Positions 54,001-60,494 of a DNA stretch of 64,000 nucleotides are shown piece by piece. Source of the stretch: a virus; the IMG/VR virus record IMGVR_UViG_3300042563_002299, positions 17,538 to 81,537 of that record. The stretch is one strand, 5' to 3'. Below the pieces are notes generated by a model, which ran no database searches, was not told where the DNA came from, and saw only the letters and a list, made by a program, of their open reading frames with translations. Position 1 is the stretch's first letter. Every line of letters starts with the position of its first letter. A program made the translations under genes and the position numbers.

Positions 54001-56111
54001 TCAATGATTGTATTTAACATTGCAGGATTATCAACAATAATCGTCCAACTTAATTGACCTGTTCTACTCGTATTTTTATAGGTATAGATTGGTTCAGGTC
54101 TACCCATAAAGAAAGTGGAGTTAAAGTCTGGTTTTGAGTCATCAGAGAATTTTAAATCATAAGGTGGAAACCACATAATTCTACCACCATTAGGTCCTTT
54201 TTCACATACAGGTAAATCATCATAAGTATAACCCGGTCTGTCTGAAGTTCTCCAAGCTAAATTCTCAATAGAGAACATATACTTCTTAACCTTTCCATCA
54301 ACAATGTTAGTTGATCCAGGGTTTCTTAATGGTGCAATGTTTAGGTTGTATGTATTATCTAAAATTGAATAATCTACTCTTCTACCTGATGTTGTAATAC
54401 CGTCAGATTTTTGTAAGTCAGCATAGGTATAATATGGAGTATCTTTTTGGAATACTCGACAATATTCAAGTCCAGCTTGTGTTCCATCTGCTTGATTAAC
54501 ATACGACAGAACCATAGACCCTTTGGTCATTTCTTTATACCCGTCATTGAATACTTTCGATACTTGGTTGATCGCATTACCAACATGTTTTAATCTTGCT
54601 TGACCTTGCACTTGATCCGCTGAATCTACTAATCTTTGTGTTTCATAAAGAATAGACCCCGGTCTAAATGGAATATCTATTGATTGATATCTTAAATAGT
54701 CGGCAGATATCTGATTAAAATCATCATCTAAACTACCCGCACCACCACCTTTAGTTGCCCTAAATCCGGCATTATCTTTATATTTAGGTGATGTCCAAAT
54801 TAATTGACCTGACGTACCACCACCATCACTATACGCTCTACCTTTTAAACCAAAATTAATCGACTCTTCATTTCCTTCATATAAAATACCAAGAGCGTCA
54901 GGTCCATATACGATACTTTGTTGTTGAACTCCGAACTGATTAACGGGTAATTGGTTTGGTGGTCCGTCAATTTGTGCTGGTTCTGAAGTTTCACTACCAA
55001 CATAATACCCTGAAGATTGTTGTTTATCTTGATTAAATAATCTATTAACCGCAGCAGATGCTCCAGCTATTAAACCACCAATAATACCACGATTGTACGC
55101 CGGTCTATAAAGGTTATAATCTAATGATGAAAACAAAGCCGATCTTTGTCCATTACCTGTATTTGCAACAAAAACCTCAGAAGGATTTCTATACTTATTT
55201 AGTATAGGTGCTAATAATCCACCTGTTAGATTGTTTGCAACTCCAAGTGCCGCTTCCGCTTGTGGTCCATTTATCGGATTATCATCATCAAAGTAATCAC
55301 CAGGAATAAATGAAACGGGGAAGTATGTACCTGATAATCTGTTTGCCAAAGATACGGTTGCTAAAACAGGATTTTCGGGAACTGTAATTTTCCAATTTCT
55401 AATAAAGAATGGTTGTTGTCCTGTCGCTAATAAACTCGCAGAAAAAGGATCACTAATAGTATCAAGGTTTATTACCCCAACAGTTGCCTGTTCTAATTCT
55501 TGAGCAACTCTTTCGTTAAATGCAAATTTTAATTGTGATGCACCAATTTTAGCTAAGAAACTATCCGAAGATAAAGGTCCGTTTGAACCTAATGGGTCGT
55601 CTTGGAATACAATATTGAATGTTGGGTATGATGAATAACTATAATATCCAGGATCCCAATATGGTTGATATATATTACCCGCATTCTGTATATCGGTAAT
55701 AATAACTAAATCTTTATAACCACCGCTAGGTCCCCACTTATTAGTCACATATGCGGACTCAATAAAGAATTCGTTAATAACATCTAAAACAGTATCATTT
55801 GGATCGTAAGGTCCTTGATTTGTACCTTCGGGGTTGTTTGTCGAAGCAACTGAATTAATCCCTATAGGGTTACTAAATCCACCTTCAGGTCCGTATTCAT
55901 TCAAAGGATATAAATCCTGAGCAAATAAATTTGTTGATACGTAATTGTTTGGTGAGTCGATAACATTATTAACAGAAAGCACCGTTTCATAATCAACAGG
56001 GTTACCAGGTGATGTGTAGGTTCCAGGAACATTATATGGTGTTAAGTTTTTAACTAATAATTGTTTCCTAAAAGCTGCAGAATTACCAAACGATAAAAAA
56101 CTTTCAGACAT
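51036..56111 (-). CDS. Giant baseplate protein (1691 aa) with an OmpA-like peptidoglycan-binding domain
   Basis: Directly after the tape measure gene. The middle region contains segments like a tube initiator (YTYKNTSRTGQLSWTIIVD), as in gp48/gp54, though this is weak. Residues ~860-1040 look like an OmpA C-terminal domain: ITIDMIGSASAPAKVSYNQK, then LSERRNDSVKKWML and RRVSIQKIVA, with a low-complexity insert in the middle. The C-terminal ~600 residues are mixed alpha/beta. OmpA-like domains bind diaminopimelate in peptidoglycan, so this protein could hold the tail against the cell wall during puncture. Only one TATTTATA element lies upstream. Confidence 0.75.
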   Translation of the reverse strand: MSESFLSFGNSAAFRKQLLVKNLTPYNVPGTYTSPGNPVDYETVLSVNNVIDSPNNYVSTNLFAQDLYPLNEYGPEGGFSNPIGINSVASTNNPEGTNQGPYDPNDTVLDVINEFFIESAYVTNKWGPSGGYKDLVIITDIQNAGNIYQPYWDPGYYSYSSYPTFNIVFQDDPLGSNGPLSSDSFLAKIGASQLKFAFNERVAQELEQATVGVINLDTISDPFSASLLATGQQPFFIRNWKITVPENPVLATVSLANRLSGTYFPVSFIPGDYFDDDNPINGPQAEAALGVANNLTGGLLAPILNKYRNPSEVFVANTGNGQRSALFSSLDYNLYRPAYNRGIIGGLIAGASAAVNRLFNQDKQQSSGYYVGSETSEPAQIDGPPNQLPVNQFGVQQQSIVYGPDALGILYEGNEESINFGLKGRAYSDGGGTSGQLIWTSPKYKDNAGFRATKGGGAGSLDDDFNQISADYLRYQSIDIPFRPGSILYETQRLVDSADQVQGQARLKHVGNAINQVSKVFNDGYKEMTKGSMVLSYVNQADGTQAGLEYCRVFQKDTPYYTYADLQKSDGITTSGRRVDYSILDNTYNLNIAPLRNPGSTNIVDGKVKKYMFSIENLAWRTSDRPGYTYDDLPVCEKGPNGGRIMWFPPYDLKFSDDSKPDFNSTFFMGRPEPIYTYKNTSRTGQLSWTIIVDNPAMLNTIIEKQMNGVSKDRVQSVVDSFFAGCTKYDLYDLAIKFNMIPTKDLFTYQQILNNPRLTTEEQIQVFESIPQEQGTDQPNKSTGANGNPGTTGTGTQTAENTKPTDVDLNKYVGYGFYFENDIPKGNPGSVAASPFNVYYNSYIALENTTYQTEAPATVSSGGQQFQKGGIPQFFSDVITGNFNYIQSGLMKEIDEILLKGGSITIDMIGSASAPAKVSYNQKLSERRNDSVKKWMLEYKLSNGDTIQKYADSQKFTMTFKGSGEQLVIPKTQKEADATADPTDVSVTTSTGGSILSAQVNCTDDIVALNAQGQVIPDQTTPNEAQWYSIPAMACRRVSIQKIVATIPPEKVEDKPNDIPETDGDETPNPQNILTSTTQSVKPEPKITIEQKIKEGISKKILRNLFTECDYFQVIKETDPMIYDTIKDKIKFFSPAFHSMTPEGLNARLTFLQQCTRPGQTIPIIGPDGRPKYNDALNTSFGAPPILVLRVGDFYNTKIVPTSLGITYDPLTLDMNPEGIGVQPMLAKISLSFNIIGGMGIKEPVQELQNALSFNYYANTEIYDERATPTEDTSKLDQYIVEKITGGLPPATTQQQAQVNNIQPKKGGSTVGVIANATDMDYAPVLTSLQDGLRGYLTTYYDTLEKINTDYNYGILQLYLRDRSYTKGVVSEYTQDKKETTLFGKNNKYQDFVENLIKKVKKDVDDGSDPITYKVFENYPNVTNKQKRELKDKLNLLVDQRQGAILDVLNGTTTNLIQNTTELNNIFRQLDVVSSKLDGELNTNNTPQLYDLSGDTFFAPATTEGSISNVFTVKVPEAINKFEDLLTGSQILTENFKPNSSTIENGNGCTFNLKNTPLFVECAYNRFYIAMSPLFTKSDLLTSTINELTSGDEIKSNPALVSEIKKVCEGYGADTTKINASFGELFAEVKGNPIYKEVTTFTLPDNTVKICQYTTDVTQDVQLKNLKIQDLYSNNNLNNKKDTFNGKVTFN

Positions 56112-56123
56112 ATTGTTTTATTT

Positions 56124-56131
56124 TATAAATA
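56124..56131 (-). promoter_or_regulatory. TATTTATA element upstream of the 1691-aa baseplate gene
   Basis: Exact octamer on the coding strand, 12 bp before the ATG at 56111, in the 46-bp gap after the tape measure gene. Confidence 0.4.
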
Positions 56132-56157
56132 GAGGTTTGGTATATTTTTTATCACCA

Positions 56158-57984
56158 TTATTTGTTTTTAGATCCTGTGGTAGCGCTTGGTTGATTCCCT
56201 CCCGCAAGTTGACCATTTATTGCACTTGAAAATTCAGGTTTCGCAAAAGATTCTTTTACAACAGTCTCAATCTGTGTTGCATTCATACTTCTTGTATTCT
56301 CATCGCCAGTTATATTTACATTAACATTGATTTCAGATTTAGTTTCAACTTTTTGTGGTTGCATATAGGCTTCCTTAAATCTATTTGAAATGTCTGTCAT
56401 TGTGGTTGTTAAGAAGTTTTGGGCACTTGCAGTAACTTTTGCCTCCGTATCAATCAACGCTTGTAAAAAATCTTTTTCGGCAGCCTGTTGTCTCCCTTTA
56501 TCACCGGAAATTCCACCAACAATGTAATCCTCCATTGGTTGTGCTATTGACCCATATCCTGATCTAATATCTTTAGTGGTTGCCTGTTTTTCCAAGTTTC
56601 TTGTAACATCAACTTGAGCACCCATTATGGATGTGTATAATTTTTCCAAAGGTTCTGCGGTCGCTTTACCATATTCAACTGTTTTAATATAACCAGCAGT
56701 GTTATATTCAATTTGTTTTGATATACTCAATTGTTCTCTAGCAACCTCTTCTATTGTCATACTATCTTCTTCTTGAGTTTTTTTCAAACTTTCAATATCA
56801 GATGCGGTAAGTTGATCTACTTGTGTCAATTTAACCTCACCCGTTTGTTCATTCTTAACATTAATAACAGCTTTACCATCCTTTAACTGAGCCATACCAG
56901 CAATCATCTCTTTTGTTTCATCGTCTGTCGCTAAAGAAGGGAATTGAATTTGTTTCATCTTCATGTCGAAATCAGCCGCTTTAATTGACATTGATGCTAA
57001 TTCTTCAGCAGGTATTCCCATTTCTTTTGCTATTTCTCTCAACCTTCTTTTAGAACCCGGCATAATTTCAAATTTACCATTTGATTCATTAAATTTGGTA
57101 AATTCTTTAGTTACGTTAATAATTTCTTTTTGTAATCCTTCAGGATCATTTGCCGCCAAATCCATCGCTCTTAACGGATCTAATAATCCACTTGCGGTAA
57201 CACCCAATCTTTGTAGTCCCGCAGCCATTTCAATAGCACCTTCAGGGTTGTATATTTTTTCTGAAAAATCAAAAACGGTTTGCATACTAATACCCATACG
57301 TTCTGAAGTTGCAGCCATCTTAGCAAGACCTTTAATTCCGTTATCAAAATTGTATAGATTCATCTTACTTAAATTTCCAACTACTTTTTCGGAAACTCCA
57401 GCAACAGATACCCCAACACTACGTGCGTAATCAGTAACCTCTTTCATTTGATCACCAACATCATATACGGATACACCAACTTCCCTAAAATTATCCGCTA
57501 ATTTACCGATATCAACTCTCGATATTGAGGCAGCGGCGGATAATTCAGTAATTGCCTCAGTACCTAAGGTTGCAGAACTTCCCATACTATCCATAACTTT
57601 CGCCATGTTCGTTAACGCTTCTTCTTCGGTTATCCCCATTTTAATTAATTCGGGAACAGTATCCGCAATACTTTGTTTGAATCCGTCTATACTACCTTTT
57701 GTTGTACCAAACTCCCTTTGGAGTTGAGTTGCTCTTTCGTCTAAATTTTCAAAAGCGGACAGATTAGTTGGGTCGGCAGCATTTGCTAAATCTTTTAATG
57801 CTCCCTCAACAGAATTACTAAATTTTTTCATATCCAAAGTCCACTGACCTAAATACGCACCTTGATCATCAACCGTTCTTTTGGTATTTGTTGCGAATCG
57901 ACTTGATTGGTCATTTAGTTTTTGATACGACTCGACTTGTTTTTTAAGTTCTTCATTTTGTTTTTTAAGTTCTTCCTCGGTCAT
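56158..57984 (-). CDS. 29: Tail tape measure protein (608 aa, gp29-like)
   Basis: Predominantly alpha-helical, with an N-terminal coiled coil (EEELKKQNEELKKQVESYQK) and a helical body with repeated small-residue helices (GITEEEALTNMAKVMDSMG; ATSERMGISMQTVFDFSEKI) typical of tape measures. Length 608 is close to T4 gp29 (590), so a tail of about 90 nm is expected using 0.15 nm per residue. It lies directly after the tail-chaperone-like gene pair and before the baseplate genes, the standard position. Confidence 0.85.
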   Translation of the reverse strand: MTEEELKKQNEELKKQVESYQKLNDQSSRFATNTKRTVDDQGAYLGQWTLDMKKFSNSVEGALKDLANAADPTNLSAFENLDERATQLQREFGTTKGSIDGFKQSIADTVPELIKMGITEEEALTNMAKVMDSMGSSATLGTEAITELSAAASISRVDIGKLADNFREVGVSVYDVGDQMKEVTDYARSVGVSVAGVSEKVVGNLSKMNLYNFDNGIKGLAKMAATSERMGISMQTVFDFSEKIYNPEGAIEMAAGLQRLGVTASGLLDPLRAMDLAANDPEGLQKEIINVTKEFTKFNESNGKFEIMPGSKRRLREIAKEMGIPAEELASMSIKAADFDMKMKQIQFPSLATDDETKEMIAGMAQLKDGKAVINVKNEQTGEVKLTQVDQLTASDIESLKKTQEEDSMTIEEVAREQLSISKQIEYNTAGYIKTVEYGKATAEPLEKLYTSIMGAQVDVTRNLEKQATTKDIRSGYGSIAQPMEDYIVGGISGDKGRQQAAEKDFLQALIDTEAKVTASAQNFLTTTMTDISNRFKEAYMQPQKVETKSEINVNVNITGDENTRSMNATQIETVVKESFAKPEFSSAINGQLAGGNQPSATTGSKNK

Positions 57985-57996
57985 TATACTTTTTTA

Positions 57997-58004
57997 GATA
58001 AATA
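57997..58004 (-). promoter_or_regulatory. TATTTATC element upstream of the tape measure gene
   Basis: A TATTTATC octamer on the coding strand, 12 bp before the ATG at 57984 and just 1 bp after the stop of the +1-frame ORF. Confidence 0.3.
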
Positions 58005-58005
58005 T

Positions 58006-58164
58006 TTAATTATTGGTTTTGGTCTCTTCAATATGTTTTTGGATCAAATATTTACGTACATATGTGGGCATATTCATAAACTCAGAGTACTGTGTTCTGA
58101 ATATTCTTGAGAAATAATAAAACTCGTCTAATATAACGGTCTTATACTGATAAGAAAGGCCGAA
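58006..58164 (-). CDS. Tail-chaperone-like ORF in the +1 frame, probably made by frameshift from the 256-aa gene
   Basis: This open frame is read after the slippery site. It gives 51 residues of protein-like sequence: LDEFYYFSRIFRTQYSEFMN, then MPTYVRKYLIQKHIEET. The pattern of a helical bundle, then M-P-x-x-x-R-K-x-x-I, fits C-terminal parts of tail assembly chaperones. There is no ATG that could give the full segment; the only start-like codon upstream is a TTG at 58191, and the only ATGs are near the end. It fills the otherwise empty 157-bp gap between the 256-aa gene and the tape measure. Expression as a 301-residue fusion (250+51) is inferred. Confidence 0.6.
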   Translation of the reverse strand, partial: FGLSYQYKTVILDEFYYFSRIFRTQYSEFMNMPTYVRKYLIQKHIEETKTNN

Positions 58165-58912
58165 AAAATTCCACCCCAAAAGTGATATCAACTACCACTT
58201 TTTCTCCTGACGGGGCTATAACTTCTTTTGATAGGTCTAATCTTGGTTCATTGTTCAAGATAAATCTTCTAATAAATTTAGAATCAGAAATAGGCATTTG
58301 TTCAACAAAGACACTGATTTTATTTCTATCTTCATCACCATCAATTGCTACAATGTGTTTTAACAATTTAGTTGTAACAACAGGTGCCGTTCTTTCAGAA
58401 GGATATGATTTAATTATTTTATCTATTTCAATTTTGTCTGAAATAGTTAATAGTTTTAAGGTAACCGTTTTTTTCGTAACAGGTAGAACGGTTTGGAAAT
58501 ATCCGTTTTCATCGGGTTCTACCTCTGTTTTTTTATAATTTAATTCATCAAGTAAAATGGAAGCATTAAATCTTTCCTCCGTTTCGGGATCTGTTGATGA
58601 AACTCTATACTCAGGACCAAAAGATGTGTTACGTAAAAAAAGTAAAACAGCTTCGATATCACCATCCAAAAGTTCTTCAGGTCTAATATCTCTTTCATAA
58701 ATTTTATTTCTTAACAAAGGAAGAATAATCCCCTCATTAACATTTTTTCTATAATCAATTTCAGCCAAGACATTTTCATCTGCGGCAGTTAAATAACCAA
58801 CTTTAATTGATTTCTTTTTTGATTTGTAAAACTTACCTTGTGTTGGTAATTGGATCACATCGTGAGGTAAATTAAAACTCTCTTGTCCAGCTGTATATAT
58901 ATCTTGTTCCAT
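58142..58912 (-). CDS. 26: gp26-like baseplate/tail-assembly protein (256 aa), likely tail chaperone G analogue
   Basis: The N-terminus PHDVIQLPTQGKFYKSKKK is like the L-P-S-x-G-K-x-Y start of T4 gp26-type baseplate proteins. A T-x-x-D-E-x-x-L motif (LTAADENVLAEIDY) follows. The body contains a conserved-looking region of the type RPEELLDGDIEAVLLFLR, and the rest is mixed alpha/beta. It lies between tail tube and tape measure, the position of chaperone genes G/GT in other tailed phages. It overlaps an ORF in the +1 frame at its last 20 bp. Annotation as gp26 is by motif; the chaperone role is inferred from order. Confidence 0.72.
   Translation of the reverse strand: MEQDIYTAGQESFNLPHDVIQLPTQGKFYKSKKKSIKVGYLTAADENVLAEIDYRKNVNEGIILPLLRNKIYERDIRPEELLDGDIEAVLLFLRNTSFGPEYRVSSTDPETEERFNASILLDELNYKKTEVEPDENGYFQTVLPVTKKTVTLKLLTISDKIEIDKIIKSYPSERTAPVVTTKLLKHIVAIDGDEDRNKISVFVEQMPISDSKFIRRFILNNEPRLDLSKEVIAPSGEKVVVDITFGVEFFRPFLSV
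58160..58168 (-). other. Candidate +1 programmed frameshift site TTT-TTT-CGG
   Basis: In the 256-aa frame the codons read GAA TTT TTT CGG. Phe-tRNA on the second TTT could re-pair to TTC in the +1 frame while a CGG codon waits in the A site. This resembles the UUU-CGU arrangement used for PA-X in influenza A virus. The fused frame then continues to 58006. Confidence 0.5.
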
Positions 58913-58933
58913 AAACTATCTTTTATTATTAAA

Positions 58934-58970
58934 AATAAAAAAAGACCGTAACTAGTAAAGTATACGGTCT
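58934..58970 (-). terminator. Intrinsic terminator after tail tube gene
   Basis: An 8-bp stem AGACCGTA/TACGGTCT at 58943-58970 with a 12-base loop, followed on the minus strand by a T-rich run (TTTTTTATTTTTA). Confidence 0.8.
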
Positions 58971-58994
58971 AATATAATTTGTATGTAATTTTTC

Positions 58995-59483
58995 TTAGTA
59001 AACCAAGATACAACGGTCCATTCTCATGTTTGTGGTTATTTTCGCCAGTCCGTCACTTGAATAAGATAAAGATCCTCCATCATATCCTGTTAAGTATGTA
59101 CCTTCTAAAATCCATTTCTCAACGACAACTCCTGTTGGATCTAACATTTCAAGGTCAACATTTTTTTTATAACCCGCAGCATAACCCATACGTCCTGTAA
59201 CTGACTCAGCGCACAGTCTAATCCATTCCATAACCGCTTGTGATGCTGAAGGACCAATCGGGTCACGGAAAGTCACAGGAAGTTCTTGCCATGTAAATCT
59301 ACCTGCAACATATGTTGAGGTGTTTAGGAATTGAATCTCTGTTGAACCAATTTGTAGTTTCGGTCTAGAGGTCGTCTCAACGTACCACTCATTAATACCA
59401 AGTGAAGATGGGAATCTCAAGATCCATCGGTTTTCCCTTTTCGGTTCGTAAGGGATCGGCATTTTCATTAACAAATCAGCCAT
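58995..59483 (-). CDS. 19: Tail tube protein gp19-like
   Basis: This 162-residue protein matches the T4 gp19 size (163). Motifs include the N-terminal NRWILRFPSSLGINEWYV, then SRPKLQIGSTEIQFLN and WQELPVTFRDPIGPSASQAV, typical of contractile-tail tube proteins. It stacks as hexamers inside the sheath. It is flanked by the HAD-like gene and the gp26-like gene. A terminator downstream and a TATTTATA element upstream suggest independent high expression. Confidence 0.93.
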   Translation of the reverse strand: MADLLMKMPIPYEPKRENRWILRFPSSLGINEWYVETTSRPKLQIGSTEIQFLNTSTYVAGRFTWQELPVTFRDPIGPSASQAVMEWIRLCAESVTGRMGYAAGYKKNVDLEMLDPTGVVVEKWILEGTYLTGYDGGSLSYSSDGLAKITTNMRMDRCILVY

Positions 59484-59516
59484 ATCTTATTTTTTAAATT
59501 TTTCTTTTATTTTTAT

Positions 59517-59524
59517 TATAAATA
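59517..59524 (-). promoter_or_regulatory. TATTTATA element upstream of the tail tube gene
   Basis: Exact octamer on the coding strand (CTATTTATAATAA), 33 bp before the ATG at 59483. The spacing suits a promoter with a short leader. Confidence 0.5.
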
Positions 59525-59594
59525 GTGTGAAATAAAAATTTTTCTATTTACTTCAATTATTTTTTAAATTATATCTCTACTAGACCCAGTTAAA

Positions 59595-60422
59595 TTAATA
59601 TTTAGTTTTCTTTCCTCCTCCAGTATGATAGATTTCTAAACCAGATTCATCATCAAAATGTTTCTTCATTGCTTGAACATTCCTTAAGTCATCATCTGAA
59701 AAACCAATATAAGGAACAAAATAATTGCTAATCTTATTTTTCATAAATGCCTTTTCTTGTAATTGTCTAGAAAGGTTTTGAACGTAGGTCATAAATTCTT
59801 TCATAGCATCTACTTTTAATTGTTCAGGGTTGGCAGCCGAACCTTGACCGAAACTTACAGGGTGATATCTATTCATATCTAAATAAGATCGTACTAGTTC
59901 ATCGTCAGACAAATCTTCCTCATCAGCCAATTCTCTATACTTTTTTAAGTTTTTAACCAATTCTTTTTCACTAATACCGTGTTTGTTTTTCTTAATAAGA
60001 TTATAAACAGCATTTTTAAGAATGGTTGGGGTGTGTCCCCTTGCTGTAATGATTGAAAAGACCGACCCGTTATTAACCGCCTCAACAAAATCGTCCCATG
60101 CCGGTCCTGTAGGTGCTTTCATTGCATCTCTTAAGAAACCTTCATCTCCAGGTACATTGAAGTCTCTGAACGGATTTTCATCAAAACCAACTATAGTGTG
60201 TCCCTCATAATCAAAAGGTTCTTTCCCGATCTCAGTTCTGTATTCTGCAAAATCTTCTGTGGACATACCAACAACTTTACCCTTATCGTCTTTAGTATAA
60301 ATCTTTGTTGGCATATACATAAGGTTATCGTCCCAATCAAAAGCATAATACTTCATCGTAGGTTTCATTTGATCGTGAATGATCTCCGAAATAATCTGTT
60401 TAACAACTTTTTTGTAATTCAT
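59595..60422 (-). CDS. HAD-like phosphatase/hydrolase with I-x-E N-terminal helix (275 aa)
   Basis: After a short helix MNYKKVVKQIISE (I-S-E at 11-13) comes motif I of the HAD superfamily, FDWDDNL (D29, D31). Motif II is IITARGHT near residues 130-137, and a motif-IV-like FSDDDLRN lies near residues 246-253. A lid-like region with helices (SEKELVKNLKKYRELADEED) separates them. Substrate unknown. The gene lies between sheath and tube. Its frame also opens at a GTG (60437), but the ATG at 60422 is preferred. It may be packaged in the head, if the helix is a capsid-targeting sequence. Confidence 0.75.
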   Translation of the reverse strand: MNYKKVVKQIISEIIHDQMKPTMKYYAFDWDDNLMYMPTKIYTKDDKGKVVGMSTEDFAEYRTEIGKEPFDYEGHTIVGFDENPFRDFNVPGDEGFLRDAMKAPTGPAWDDFVEAVNNGSVFSIITARGHTPTILKNAVYNLIKKNKHGISEKELVKNLKKYRELADEEDLSDDELVRSYLDMNRYHPVSFGQGSAANPEQLKVDAMKEFMTYVQNLSRQLQEKAFMKNKISNYFVPYIGFSDDDLRNVQAMKKHFDDESGLEIYHTGGGKKTKY

Positions 60423-60437
60423 ATAAATAAATATCAC

Positions 60438-60445
60438 TATAAATA
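60438..60445 (-). promoter_or_regulatory. TATTTATA element upstream of the HAD-like gene
   Basis: Exact octamer on the coding strand, 15 bp before the ATG at 60422. A second copy overlaps the start codon at 60422-60429. Confidence 0.4.
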
Positions 60446-60475
60446 AAAAAAGGGGAAACTTTCGTCCCCCCTTTT
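60446..60475 (-). terminator. Intrinsic terminator after tail sheath gene
   Basis: Minus strand AAAAGGGG (G-rich arm) pairs with CCCCTTTT across a loop of about 12 bases, then a seven-T run. Confidence 0.75.
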
Positions 60476-60494
60476 CATATGAATATAAACCAAC

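Noticed and set aside
56963-57430. Plus-strand open frame of 155 codons opposite the tape measure gene
   Set aside because: It lies wholly antisense to a clear helical tape measure gene, is explained by that gene's codon bias, and has no domain-like sequence.
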